A stretch of 64,000 bases of DNA, taken from contig NC_133538.1 in the NCBI RefSeq assembly GCF_048544455.1, forward strand, positions 146,437,922 to 146,501,921, read 5' to 3'. Under the pieces are notes generated by a model, which did no database searches, was not told where the DNA came from, and saw only the letters and a program-made list of their open reading frames with translations. Positions 22,901-34,511 of this stretch are shown here, one piece after another. How positions within the stretch are numbered: the first letter of the stretch is position 1; each line of letters begins with the position of its first letter. A program made the position numbers and the translations under genes. The DNA comes from Silene latifolia (lineage: Eukaryota > Streptophyta > Magnoliopsida > Caryophyllales > Caryophyllaceae).

Positions 22901-24837
22901 CAAGCTTTGGAGGCTCCTACCCTCTTGAGGTTTGTCTACTTCTTTCTTTGTTTTATTTATTTATCTTGATCATGGTTGGAGAATCCTAGCAACATAGAAT
23001 ACTAACACCTCGGCCCCATTGATGTGTTCTTATTTCATTGTTCCCACATTTGAAAATAAAAAATGACAAATTTAGTTTCATGTATTGCATCTTGTGTACA
23101 TGAACTACCCCCAACTTTAGGACATTAGAAATAATGTCTATCTCGGTTTGGGGAAGTACATGCATACGCAACGGGAGGTAATCTAAATTACACTCTCCGT
23201 CATAAACAAAAACCCATGCATCATGTAGTGTAGTATAGTATAGCTTGCATTTAGTGTAGAAATCATGCATCATGTTTGCATAATTTTCCATCATCTTGGC
23301 CATTGAGGACAATGCCCATATTAGTGTGGGGATAGGGAATTCTAACTTAACTTTTATTCAAAAATCCAAAAAAATCAAAAAAATTTCGAAAAACCATAAA
23401 AATTTAAAAAATTGAAAAACCAAAAACAAGTTCATTTCCTTTGTAGTATAAACATGTATATATTGTGTTTGTTTTATCCTTGTTCACATTGATTGACTAC
23501 GCCACATCCTGAGACATGAGGATATTGAAGACCGCATCGTCTGATCTTTCCATTCTCCTTTTTCCTCTTTATGTTAATGACTATGTGGCTTTTTTTTATT
23601 GATGCGGTATAACAATGTGAACTTAGGACTTGCATTTAGTTTATATGTCATATTAGTTGGTATAATCATTTGCATTAGGATGTTTATATGCTAGTTGCAT
23701 CATGTCATGTAGTTTGCATGTTAGAAAAATTTTGTGAAACCATCTACTTGGGAAGCTTGACAAGTGTATATAGGCCTTAGTAGATGCTTTTTCTTCTTAA
23801 GACTTTGCTTGTTAGAATACTTGTAAAACACCCTAGGATGTGTCATTCTAGTATCCTTTGATCCATGGATTAAGGCCTAGTCAAGAGTACCTTGTGGTTT
23901 GATAACTCCTTGGCTACCGTTTATTCCAAGGTGACCCTTGAAACCATGCATCCATCATCCATGTTCTACCACATTTTTGTCATCAAAGGGAATGGGCACA
24001 AAAAGAAATCAATTTGAGTTCAATGAAATGAAAAGTGAAAGAAAGTTTGCAAAATGCATCAAATGAAAAGAGGAGCAAAAATAGACTCCTATGCTTCAAA
24101 TATAAGGCACCCTCACTAAATTTGGGGTCACTTTGAAAATGTTCAAAAGAAACTGCAAAAGTTGAAAAGTTGTCAAGTATTGAAATGCCAAAAATCAAAA
24201 GAAATGGCAAGAAAGTGTTCTCAAAAGTCAAATGCCACAAGTAATTGGGGGAAAAACAAAAACAAAAGCAAACTCCCAATGTGAAACTCAAATATCTATC
24301 AAATCCCTTTATCCATCGTATCCATTTTTGTGCATGGTAGAGAAGGGACGACCCTTCTTCTTGTCTAGGCAAGAGGGGGAATTCCGCGATCCTCCATTGT
24401 TTCTAACACCATAGGGAGTCTACTCTTGACAAAAGCATTTAACGATTGAGGACAAAGGTACCCTAGCTTGACACAACTTGGAGGTGATTTATTGGTATCC
24501 TTCTAAGCTTAGTAGTTTGAAGAAATTACATCTATGAAGGAGTGTGTACCCTTGAATTGCTTCCCTTGTAGATAATTTCCGCCACTTAGATGAGGAAAGT
24601 GGCTATTCTTTTGTAGATGCATCCATTATCTGATTTTGTGTGCTTAATGTTTGGATGTGTCGCCATTTTGGCAAGACCCACCATGCCTTGCAAGAAGGCA
24701 TCCTACCTCATGGTTGTCTTGTTGTGAGTTGAAGGGGCGGAGTGAGACCCGCTAATTGTCTCATATCGGCTATGTTATTAGGTTAGTTAAAATAATGGTC
24801 CTAGTCTTTGTCACCTCTTTACTCGGGACGAGCAAAG
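22901..24837 (+). other. Gene-free 3' internal region of element B1
   Basis: About 1.9 kb with no coding sequence that I can support. It has purine tracts resembling the polypurine tract near 23150 (GGTTTGGGGAAG) and 23316 (GTGTGGGGATAG), and an A-rich run at 23357-23420. Confidence 0.6.
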
Positions 24838-24855
24838 GTTCAGTTTGGGGATATT
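24838..24855 (+). other. Polypurine tract of element B1
   Basis: GTTCAGTTTGGGGATATT immediately precedes the TGATGTGACC start of the 3' LTR. Confidence 0.6.
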
Positions 24856-25244
24856 TGATGTGACCATAATTAGAGCATATTTAGTCCCTGAATTAGCCTT
24901 ATTCCCATGCTTTTTAGTGCACATTTGGGTCATTTATTGTCTTTAGTTCTTTGTTTTGCATATTCTTTGAGGTTTTGTGTCCTTGGTAGGAAAGGAGTGC
25001 AAACCTTGCATTTTCAAGGCAAAATGAGGGTAAATTGATTGAATTCAATGACCAAGCATCAAGGAGAGACAAGATTAGAAGGCCTTTGTACATACTATAG
25101 TAGATGGGCAATGATGAGAAAAGATCCTTGCATCCCCGAGGAAATCCTCAAGGATTTTATGAAGAAAAAGAAAGAAAATAAGAAGGGACGAGACTGCCTG
25201 ACAATCCATGCGGATTGCCTAGAAGACGCCCGTCCACCACCCCA
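24856..25244 (+). repeat. 3' LTR of element B1, truncated
   Basis: Matches 12013-12096 and 15682 onwards up to CCACCACCCCA, then stops matching at about 25244. The break falls at the first GACGCCCGTC site of the LTR palindrome array. Confidence 0.85.
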
Positions 25245-26504
25245 ATATTTGGTTAATGACATTTAACAGGTATTTTAAAACCTTTTTTCCATTTCTTTAC
25301 ATTTCTAAAATAAATATATTAGTCACCAACACAAAGTCATCCTTGGTTCTACATACCATGCCGGATTTTAACCCGCATACGATGATGAGTATCGGCTAAT
25401 TACATTCAAATGAACTTAAAACAATTGGTTCATAATTATTTTCAAAACTATTCATGTCAAGTTTGTCAAATTGAACCCGACACCGAATATTATCAAAATC
25501 ATGATGATTATTCGAGTCTAGTTCTTCAAATCAACAAATGCGGTCTAAACGACCCTTCCAAATCAAACCGGGTTCAAATACCCATTTTTTATACGTTTTA
25601 AAACGTTTTTCGAATAGGCAGAACACGGCATACAACCGTTGGTTGACTCGCGCCTAAACAGGCCCTTCATTCCTCATTTTAAAAACCAGGGAGAGGCCCC
25701 TTATACCGCCGGCTGGCTCGCGCCTCATATAGCCATTTGGTACAGGGCCTGTTCCCTTCCAGCATTAGTCTAGGATTATCCCGACTCCGGTTAGCCCGGA
25801 TATAGGACGGATCAGATGACTATTTACTCGTTCATAATCATATTCGCAAAATGCCTTATTAAATGGATCACGTTATGCACCATAAACCTAATACGGTAAA
25901 TGGATGTTTAATTTCCGTCTTACATGCAAATCAACCATTAATCCATCTCGACATCTTATACTTGATACTTGGACTAAATCAGCCGACTTAGAAAGCTCTC
26001 ACATGTTAGGTTTAAATAATTGGATGCACATTCATGCATTTAAACCGTTTTATCAACTTTTGCATTCAACCAACCAAGATCGATTAGTACCGCTACTGCG
26101 GGCGGGATTGGGTGTCTGATTAAAGGGCTTTCCAATACGTACCTTCACTTCTTACTCAGAAACTTTGGATAGTGGACGACCTTATCCAGGGCGTACGAGA
26201 GTAATTCTAGAGATAGGATGCTAAAGAGGGACGATTTCCTTATCTTTAGTACCTATGTCAAACGCTACTTTGTGCTTCGATTTGACCGAGGTATAAAGTG
26301 GATTTTGAATGGGTTCCAAGCATCCCATAAATGCTTGGTGGCAACTCCGAACATCTCTAATCGTTTCGAGACCCTTACCGAGATGAAACCGACCGATCTA
26401 AAACGATCCAACCGAAAGCCTTTTTACGCTGCCGAGCGTGGCTTTCAAAACACCACTATACGTCCACAGATTGGCTTGCCGTGTAGGTGGCTATGTCCAC
26501 AGGT
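25245..26504. mobile_element. Unclassified repeat fragment
   Basis: No coding sequence. On the minus strand near 26310-26395 the text TGTTCGGAGTTGCCACCAAG resembles stretches I associate with Tat/Ogre LTRs, so an LTR remnant is possible. Two GC-rich near-repeats with GACTCGCGCC / GGCTCGCGCC occur at about 25645 and 25710. Confidence 0.35.
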
Positions 26505-28507
26505 GGACAATTCCTATCGCACTATTCCCTTCGTATAGCCACAGTTTATCATAACCCAAAATATACTCATTTGACTTCAGTTACGACAGTCATAGAGTAT
26601 AAATCAAAGCCAATCAGAAACTTGTGCCAACTTGGGCGAATAGTCTCTAGTCAAAATAATCGACTCATAAGAATACTATAGTCGCTATTATCACAACTAG
26701 GCTTTATGAATTACCAGAACTCTATAAGCGGTCACTGCCCGACAGAGTGCCATACAGTTTGTCTATGTGATCGACTAGTAGTCATCCCATATGACCCTAT
26801 GGAACTTCAACTTGCCATCAATTGCATCATACTCTAGTCACTTCGAGACATCACCTCCTATAAGTAACTAGGGGCGCATACTATGTCAATCCAGTTCACT
26901 TCAATGGAGTTCAATATTGTCTCAACAACCCATTTGGATATAACAAAGCAATGGATGAGTTTAAAGAAACTCAAACTCAAACGATAAATGTGATTATCAT
27001 ATATGAATAGTCAATACCTTATTGCTACTTCATATATTATAATCTACAGTGTACATTTTACTTTAGTTAAATTGCAATAAAAGCTTGGTTAGTGGATATA
27101 CCATATATCCATATATTCCAACTTTATGAATTGCTATTTCCTCCTATTCAATGTTATTTCTAATGACATGAATTTAACTAAGTAGATGTCTAGTCTTCGT
27201 ACCAGACTTGGGCTCTTATACTTGGAATATGGTCCCATTGTTATCATATAACTTGTGGTAAAGTATTTGGTAGAGGGATCTATTCTCATTCCCTACGTTG
27301 ACCATCTTATCATAATGTACTTAGATCCTGTTCGTAGAACTTGCAATGGTTGAAACTAAAACATTTCTCTAGTCTCTTACTCCTAAGTCAATAAAATCAG
27401 CCGAGGATTTCGATAAATCCTTATAGGTTTGGAAACTAGAGTCTGTGTAACCCTTCAACACGCAACTTAGTATATCATCCAAACATAAGAGCGAATCCTC
27501 AATTCTCCTAAAGAATCTTAAAGGATGTTCTTTAAGGCTTTCAAAAGACCTTCATTCGAATTAACTTGTTAATGACTTATTATGCTCCAAGCATATGATT
27601 CATCACGGCATGTGCATATAATGGCATACATGATCGTTCTAGTGGCGGCAACATTAGCAATCGATTTCATGTGATCAACAACTTATTTAGGTTTAGTGAA
27701 TGACTATGACTCTATCATAGTAATTCCACTTTCATCAATATGAATAACCTACTCAACCTTGTTGATGTTAAATAGATAAAGAATGTTATCTATATAGGAT
27801 ACTTATCTTAGTGCCAATCTAAAATTTCCTATGTCATAATAGATTTGGAATTTTGGAATGCAATATGTCATCTTTCATTGAGAATTTAAGACCAAAACAC
27901 GCCCTTATAGATGGTAGTGTTACCATGTCATCCTCAATGAGTGATATGACATCAATATGAAAGACAATCTCTCCCACTGAATTTCACGTCTAAACATGGC
28001 AATTTTGACTCCCACTCAAATCCATGCATACACATGGTCTCTCGACAACTCGAGCAAAACCTTTTTCTTATCACATGATTGAAAAGATCATTGCTATCTT
28101 AAGTGTTAATTAAAACCATGTGCTTATGTCACACACACATCTTTCTAAATACCTATTTACAAATTGCTTTTAACACACTATGAGGTGTAACAACGATAAC
28201 ATTGATCTTAGCATAGTTACATATTAACTTAGCTTGGTAGACATCTTTTATGTCTATCTATGCAATTACTTTGGTTCATTCGGCTCTTATGTAAAATAGA
28301 ATTGAATTTACTTGATTCCACCACTTCATAATCTTATTATGTAAAGAACATTTTCTTTTGGTCTCTATGTAGGGTGGATCATGAGTTGACGAGAGCAAAT
28401 CTTCTTCCTTGTTATCATGGCCAGTGAGGCCTTCATCAAAACTTGTCATGGGTGAGCTTTATAGAGGCATTTTCTTGTGAAAAATCCCATGCTCTCTGAA
28501 TAGAGCC
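26505..28507 (-). pseudogene. Ty1/copia polymerase remnant (RT/RNase H) and 3' tail
   Basis: Segment 26505-26960, reversed, matches 49320-49745, the 3' noncoding tail of the complete copia element. Beyond it, about 27050-27950, scattered minus-strand peptides match copia polymerase landmarks. FSMKD is the late reverse-transcriptase motif; SYAWSIISHYQ-like, KALKNIL, EPKSGTKTRHL and PLTKLL follow the RNase H order. Frameshifts and stops are dense. It appears to be a piece of a polymerase-bearing relative of the gag-only element at 43448-51285, cut at both ends. Confidence 0.65.
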
Positions 28508-28967
28508 TGATGCGTGCATTTTAGATAGGCATTTTGTACTTCATTTGCACGCATTCCTATGTATATTTAGTAGTGTTTAGCTACACATGTCCCCCGAATA
28601 GGCTACTTTGGTTTGTCTTGTATTATTTGCAAGTATGAACCGCAAAGAAGCGGAATCAAGTTTAAAACATGTCCCTATGCATGCATTTAGGAGATGAGTT
28701 TTTTCGGAGCTTGGAAACTAGTAATTGTGATACGCAAAGAAGTAAGATAGCTAGGCGAGCAAAGGAAGAGCTTCAAATTACTAGTGTCTACTTTGAAGAG
28801 CCATATCTCGAGTTCTGCAACTGATTTTCAGGTGATTCTAATTGGGGATGAAAGCTTTTCCTCTTAGCTCTCCAACGCCACCGGAAATGCTCTTTTCGAC
28901 CAAGTGACAAAGAAATGGCCGGTGTTTTAAGTTAAGTGCGCGAAGCAGGAATTATGCGCTGGAAACC

Positions 28968-29123
28968 ACTCGATCGAGTAGAATAGTGTTCGATCGAGTA
29001 GTTTAAGTCCTCGATCGAATGGCTTATTTTAGATAGTGTTCGATCGAGTAGGTTTTCTACTCGATCGAGAGGTTTTGCTATAATTTAATTGATAGAGGAG
29101 TATTAAAGCACTCGATCGAGTAC
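28968..29123. repeat. ACTCGATCGAGT palindrome array, LTR of C1
   Basis: Six copies of the 12-base perfect palindrome ACTCGATCGAGT or one-base variants, irregularly spaced and ending about 55 bases before the TATA-like box. Confidence 0.88.
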
Positions 29124-29177
29124 TTTTCTATCAGCCGCAAGGTTTTAATATCGTATTAGGTTAATATTTGTATTTCT

Positions 29178-29185
29178 TATAAATA
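29178..29185 (+). promoter_or_regulatory. TATA-like box in LTR of C1
   Basis: TATAAATA directly downstream of the palindrome array. Confidence 0.55.
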
Positions 29186-29975
29186 GGAAAGACGTCATTA
29201 GGTTTAGAGAGTTCTTTTTAACTTTCGATACTACGGGATGTTTTGCTACTCTTTTTCGAACCTTAATTCTTGTAATTTTCTCTCTCTTTAATGCTATTTC
29301 TCTCTTGCTTGTTTCTTTATTATGTTTGTTTCTTCTTCATCTCTTGTTCTTGCTCTATTTCTATTTATGTTTAGCTAATTCTCCCGCTAGGATTTAGGGG
29401 ATTCAATGAACTGTTGTTAGTTGCTAACTAGGTTTACAGTTCTTTTGTTGCTATCATGTCTTTGTTGTGAATCACTGCATATAATTGCAATTAGTTGCTT
29501 GAGTCGACGCATTTAGCTAATTGATTTGGTAAGTCTTGACCTAGACTGGAAGGTTGGAAGGGGTGAGACCGGAAGTGAGCATTAGGATGCTTTAGTGAGG
29601 GCGGAAGCTAAGCTAATAGTGTTTTAGGGTGAATTGAGACCGGAAGGAGACATTCGTTGCCCCTTAGATTGGTAAACACGACTGATTTGTGACCTAAACT
29701 GCGACCATCTGACATACATTGATGAACCGACAATCCTAGCTCTCTCTCTCTCTCTTTATCTTCTCTCTTTAGTTAATTTCGCATTCTCTTCTTCCCTCTA
29801 CATTAGTTTAGTTTTAGTTTAGTTAAAAATCTTTTTACCCCCGTTATTCTTAGACTAATTTAAAGCAGATAAATCTCATTTTTGCCTCCTTGTGGAGATC
29901 GACCCTACTTACCGCTAGCTTCTGTTAGTAGTACTTAGGTAATTATTTTTGGTACCTGACGACGGTATTAAATTT

Positions 29976-29992
29976 TGGCGCCGTTGCCAGGG
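29976..29992 (+). other. Primer binding site, element C1
   Basis: TGGCGCCGTTGCCAGGG, one mismatch to the Athila-type tRNA-Asp site. Confidence 0.85.
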
Positions 29993-30021
29993 AGGTTAAA
30001 TGGGATAGTTATGACGATACT

Positions 30022-30435
30022 ATGGATGAACCTATTATTGAGGACCTAATTGACCCAATTGACTTTATCGTCCCTTGCATTTGGGATGAATACCCACCTT
30101 CTCCTTTAGCAGACCAGATTCCTCCACCTCACAATACAAACCCGTCAGTGCATCTGGATTATACTCGCGTTATTTTTAAGTCAAATGCTCATGAGCTCTC
30201 TTATTTTCCACTCGCGGTTAATTTGAGCTTTTATATTCCGCCCGTAGCTGGAGGGAGGAATAATTTTGTGGATATTTTTAGGAGCTGTCATAGGAAATTT
30301 GTTAGACTTAAATGCTATTTCATTTTAATTTCCTATGTTATTGCTATTTTATGGTCCTACTGACAGGTTTGTGTAGCACATGCGCAGTTATTTGATCGGC
30401 TGCTGCGTGCTTTGAGCTGTTTTGACAGGGCTTAA
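30022..30435 (+). pseudogene. Short ORF of element C1 with hydrophobic helix and LLRAL tail
   Basis: ATG 30022 opens a frame of 113 codons to TGA 30361, and the same frame continues to TAA 30433. The N-terminus is acidic and proline-rich (DEYPPSPLADQIPPP). A basic stretch CHRKFVRLK precedes a hydrophobic segment CYFILISYVIAILWSY that could span a membrane. After the TGA the tail AHAQLFDRLLRALSCFD matches the C-terminal helix of the B1 protease ORF and the B3 protein. I read it as the remnant C-terminus of a Gag-protease gene, or a dedicated small protein of this subfamily. Function unknown. Confidence 0.5.
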
Positions 30436-30487
30436 TTGAAATGGCTGGATGAAGAAAAGATGGTCGAGCTGGGACCTATCTGAAACT

Positions 30488-30512
30488 AGCGCTGTCCGGG
30501 AGGCAACCCGGA
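30488..30512 (+). other. Conserved hairpin motif, element C1
   Basis: AGCGCTGT then CCGGGAGGCAACCCGG, a 5-base perfect stem with a 6-base loop. It matches the element A motif at 3095-3119 with one base changed and lies about 50 bases after the ORF. Confidence 0.7.
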
Positions 30513-30654
30513 GTTTAAATTTTTAGTTGATTTGCTTTTAAGTTTCTGTTGCGTGTGTAATAATTGGTGTTTAAACCATAGACTGGAACTGTTAGCTTGT
30601 TTTGTTAGTTTCGCGGTCTGTTTATTACATTTTTGTAGGAATCTAACATGGATG

Positions 30655-30843
30655 GCTCGATCGAGTATTTTTTTATACACGATCGTACCCTTTTGCTGCT
30701 GATTTCACTCAATCGAACATATCTTCTCCTTGATCGAGTGCCTGCAAAAGAGGGTCTTTTGAACGAGAGCCCTATTTCCTCGATCGAACTACTTAGATGC
30801 CCAGTTCACTCGATCGATCATTGCGTCCTTTCGATCGAGTAGT
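30655..30843. repeat. Internal ACTCGATCGAGT array, element C1
   Basis: About seven CTCGATCGAG-type sites, some with one or two substitutions, in 190 bases. They are the same motif as the LTR array of the element. Confidence 0.8.
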
Positions 30844-31505
30844 TCCGCTTTGATTCGCTTCCTGTGACGCTGTTCTGGGGCTATTTAGCGACCTCCCATT
30901 TTGCTGGCTGGTTTGGGGAGATCCCTACTTCGCGTACTTTTGTAAGTTTTCCACAGTCTCTCTCTCCTTTCTAGTTTGCATTTTCTTTCCCTATTTTTGG
31001 TACAATGAGGGCATTGTACGGTATGGTTTGGGGAGGTTATGCATCCATATCTGTGTCTGTATGTTGTTTTTATTGCATTTCTGTTATCACGTTTAATTTA
31101 TGTATTCATTGTTGTTTATTTTTATAAAAATTCAAAAGTCGCATAAAAATTAAACAATTGGTAAAATTCAAAAAAAATTTCACGTTTATTTTAGCATATA
31201 GGTCGAGTCAGAACGGTAGATTTCAATGATGATAATACACTATGATTTGTCACTTTGCTTAAGCCTTGCATTAAACTATTATCTTTTAGTATTGTCTTAT
31301 TGCATATCTACGAGTTAATGTTAAAACATAGCTGAACAAATAGACTTGACCTGAAAATTTTGGATACTAAGTCCTTGTGGGGAATTATCAAGCCAATCAC
31401 ATTTAAACAATATAACCCTATAAACCCTTTGCTCGGCATAATAAGAAAGCTCAATTACTTCATTTAGGATTCAATAGTAGTCCAACCCTTCAGTTTAATT
31501 CACAG
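30844..31505 (+). other. Noncoding 3' tail of element C1
   Basis: No ORF. GGTTTGGGGAG tracts occur near 30910 and 31025. The tail matches the element A tail (reverse complement of about 2340-2760) until about 31505, where CACTA sequence begins. Confidence 0.6.
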
Positions 31506-34500
31506 AAACCCCATTGCTTAACGTAGACTTCGAAACATCAACTCCCTCCTTATAAGCTCGAAACTTACAGCCGTTGATGGAATACCGTCTCCAAGACTTC
31601 ACCATGTTACTAGGACCCAATGTTAAAGCTATTATTAGACGATCCTTCAATCTATGAACCTATGAATAAAAAAATGTTAATTAAGTTGTTATATTTTTTT
31701 CAATATCTAATAAGAAATCTAAATGTGTAGTTCAATTTCAAAGAAAATGTATCATCACTTACTTGATTTCGAAACCATTTCGGAAAACTTTTCTCATGTG
31801 ATGCCCAAACATCATCAGAGGATGTGACATCAGGAAAATTGATTTTGATATGTGCCTCAAATTCCCTATAAGTAGGGAAAGCATGTTTTAGTTATGTATT
31901 AATTACCTATAAATTCGATCTAATTTGATAATTAAAAAACAATTGAGTAATGATGAAGTATTAACTTACTTTTCATAAGTATCTAAAAAATCTCCACAGT
32001 TCCATAGCACATAAAAATGAGCTTCTTCATATTCTTTCTCAGTTAAGTACCTCTGTATACATTTTCCGGTTGTAGTTCCCATGTCATCATTGAATAACTC
32101 AGGTAACTTAGATTTCAACTGGTCATCGGAATTTACACCAACATCTAAGTCTTTTGCTTTTGCGTCAATGTGATCTTCGAAATAAAAAGAACATAAATTT
32201 GAAATTTCCTCTAACAAAAAAGCGTTGCATATTGAACCCTCCACCCGAGCTTTGTTGCCAATCTTTTTTTTATATGATTATGAAATCTCTCAAATGGATA
32301 CATCCATCGATATTGAACAGGTCCTCCAACTTTCGCTTCATAAGGCAGGTGAAAAGGCAAATGCTCCATTGAATTGAAAAAAGACGGGGGAAATATCTTC
32401 TCTAACTTGCATATTATCTCCGCAATGTTTGACTTCAGACGTTCCATAGAATCAACTCTAATCGTAGAAGTACACATGTCTCTAAAAAATTGGCTTATCT
32501 CAGTTATTGCATTCCAAGGACCTGTCGGGAGCAACTCTTTCAAGGCAACGGGGAGTAGTCGTTCCATAAAGACATGACAATCATGACTTTTCATGGAATG
32601 TAACACCATCTTTTTATGGTCAACACACCGACTCAAATCTGAAGCAAAACCATCCGGGAATTTTAAGTTAGCAACCCAGTCACATAGAGCCTTTTTCTCC
32701 GCGTTTGATAAAACAAACCTTGATGATGTGGTCCGTTTATAGCAAAGTTCATTAAAGTCTTCTTTACCCTTAGGGTCAAATTTAGTTTTACCTGGTACAT
32801 CCATGATGGTGTTGATAAGTTGTTCAAAAAAAGTTTTCTCATTGTGCAAAACATCCAAGTTGTGTCGAATCAGCAACGTTTTCCAGTAGGGAAGTTCCCA
32901 GAATATGCTTTGTTTCCACCAATCTTCATTCTGATCTTTCAATCTTTTCAATTCTTTATCAGAAGCATCAACTATTTTAGGCAAGTCTTTTGCGGATTCC
33001 CACACTTCATCACCCGTTAGTTTCGATGCGGCTATGCGATTCTCAATTTTTCTGTTTTTAAGAAAATGCTTACAATTGTCGCGGAAAGGATGATCAGGTG
33101 TTAAGAACTCACGGTGACAATCAAACCAACAAATCTTTTTGCTATTTTTAAGCCAAAAAGATCTATGATCATTTTCTGGACAATAAGGACAGGCACGATA
33201 TCCACTTGTGGACAAAGAAAAGCATGCCATATGCCGGGAAATCGTTGATCGTCCACATTATTGCAGCCTTTAATTGAAAATTTTGTTTCTTAGAGACATC
33301 ATAGGTGTCCACGCCGATTTCCCAAAGTTGTTTCAACTCTTTGATCAACGGTTGGAGGGAAATATCTAAATTTGATTTCGGGTTCTTAGGACCGGGAACT
33401 AGTACAGATAAGAACATAAATTGTCTCTTCATGCATAACCAAGGAGGTAAGTTGTACGTAGTCACAATCACGGGCCAACAAGAGTATTTCGTCCCAAACT
33501 GCCCAAAAGGTTGAAATCCATCCGTACACAAACCTAGCCTAACATTCCGGGGTTCACTTGAAAAATCTGGATGCTCTCTATCGAAATGCTTCCACGCTTC
33601 TCCATCACTTGGATGTGCCATTGTCCCCTTTCTCTTAATCGAGAGTTTTTGTAGTGCCAACTCATCTCACCTGCTATGTGCTTGGTTGCATATAGTCGTT
33701 GTAACCTTGGCGCAAGCGGGAAATAAGTTATTGGTTTACATGGAATTCGCCTCCCACTTGAATTCTTTTTACCTTTATACCGAGATGCACGACACTTTGT
33801 ACATTCTTCAAGATTAGAATTTTCCTCCCAGAAAAGCATGCATCCATTGATACATGCATCAATCTTTTCATGGGGAAGTTGGAGTCCCTTCAGAACTTTT
33901 TTAATCTCATTAAAATTGCGCGCCATTTGATTTTCCTTTGGAATTATGTCACCAACGAACGACACAAAACCATTAGCGCATCTAAGAGATAAGTTGTTCT
34001 CACATTTGAGTGATAACAACCTAGCAGCTGCTTGCAACAAACTCATATCACTTCCCTCAAACACCGGTTGTTCGGCTTGCTCTAACATTTTAAAGAACGA
34101 AGAAACTTGGGGGTTCGGGGTTTCATAACGCACTTCTTCATCGTTAAGGTCATCAGGATTAAGTCGATCCTCCAAAATTTGGTCAACAGTATCACGCAAT
34201 GCATTTTCCACGAACTCACGGTATGGATTCTCACTAGAATTTGTACTACGTAGTTTCTCACCGTGATATGTCCATACATAATAATTATCGGCGAAACCAT
34301 ACGACTAAAGATGAATTTGAACATCTGCTTTCCTTTTAAAACCTAGGTTTTTGCATTTCTTACACGGACACCTCATTTCACCTAAATTCTTGTACTCACT
34401 ACTTCCTTCCGCGAATTTAATAAACTCTTTCACCCCCTCTGCATATGCTTTCTTGGGTTTCTTTTTTTCGTCTAATCTTTCATACATCCACTGCCGTTCT

Positions 34501-34511
34501 AATCTTTTCAT
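31506..34511 (-). pseudogene. CACTA TnpD (Transposase_21) transposase
   Basis: Catalytic transposase of En/Spm elements. The N-terminal transposase-associated domain (from 34511: MYERLDEKKKPKKAYAEGV, CPCKKCKNLGF) is followed by a stop at about 34306. The main Transposase_21 domain shows CTKCRASRYKGKK, HPSDGEAWKHFDREHPDF, VRLGLCTDGFQPFG, ACPYCPENDHRSF and, in the C-terminal DUF4218-type part, KSHDCHVFMERLLPVALKELL and VGGPVQYRWMYPFERF. Frameshifts occur near 33630, 33215 and 32255. C-terminal pieces lie in separate short exons at 31966-32244, about 31767-31868 and about 31506-31665. The gene is dead but recognisable over about 900 residues. Confidence 0.9.

Larger units (their letters stand above)
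12013..25244 (+). mobile_element. Athila-like Ty3/gypsy element B1, polymerase-less
   Basis: Starts with TGATGTGAC at 12013, which recurs at 24856 as the 3' LTR. A perfect Athila-type primer site is at 17351. The interior holds gag, protease, a palindrome array and an ATHILA-ORF1-type gene, but no reverse transcriptase, RNase H or integrase between protease and ORF1. The 3' LTR is truncated at about 25244. A solo LTR of another family is nested in the 5' LTR. Confidence 0.88.
28508..29972 (+). repeat. 5' LTR of element C1
   Basis: Starts TGATGCGTGC and ends just before the primer site. It is homologous to the C2 LTR (53495-55000, reversed) and more distantly to the A LTR. A shared block includes the CTAGGATTTAGGGG stretch near 29388. 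Confidence 0.82.
28508..31505 (+). mobile_element. Athila-like element C1, 5' part
   Basis: A full 5' LTR, a primer site, a short ORF, the conserved hairpin, an internal palindrome array and a noncoding tail. There is no Gag capsid, zinc knuckle, protease or polymerase. The sequence stops at a junction with a CACTA element at about 31505, so the 3' LTR is missing. Confidence 0.8.

Noticed and set aside
22612..22903. Minus-strand serine-rich ORFs
   Set aside because: Antisense shadow of the acidic tail of the ATHILA-ORF1-type gene.
23357..23420. A-rich tract as LINE or SINE tail
   Set aside because: No target duplication or upstream LINE/SINE sequence; it is inside the B1 tail.
25904..26538. 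Two ORFs of 71 and 106 codons
   Set aside because: No recognisable motif, and the stretch lies in a degenerate repeat; not supported as genes.
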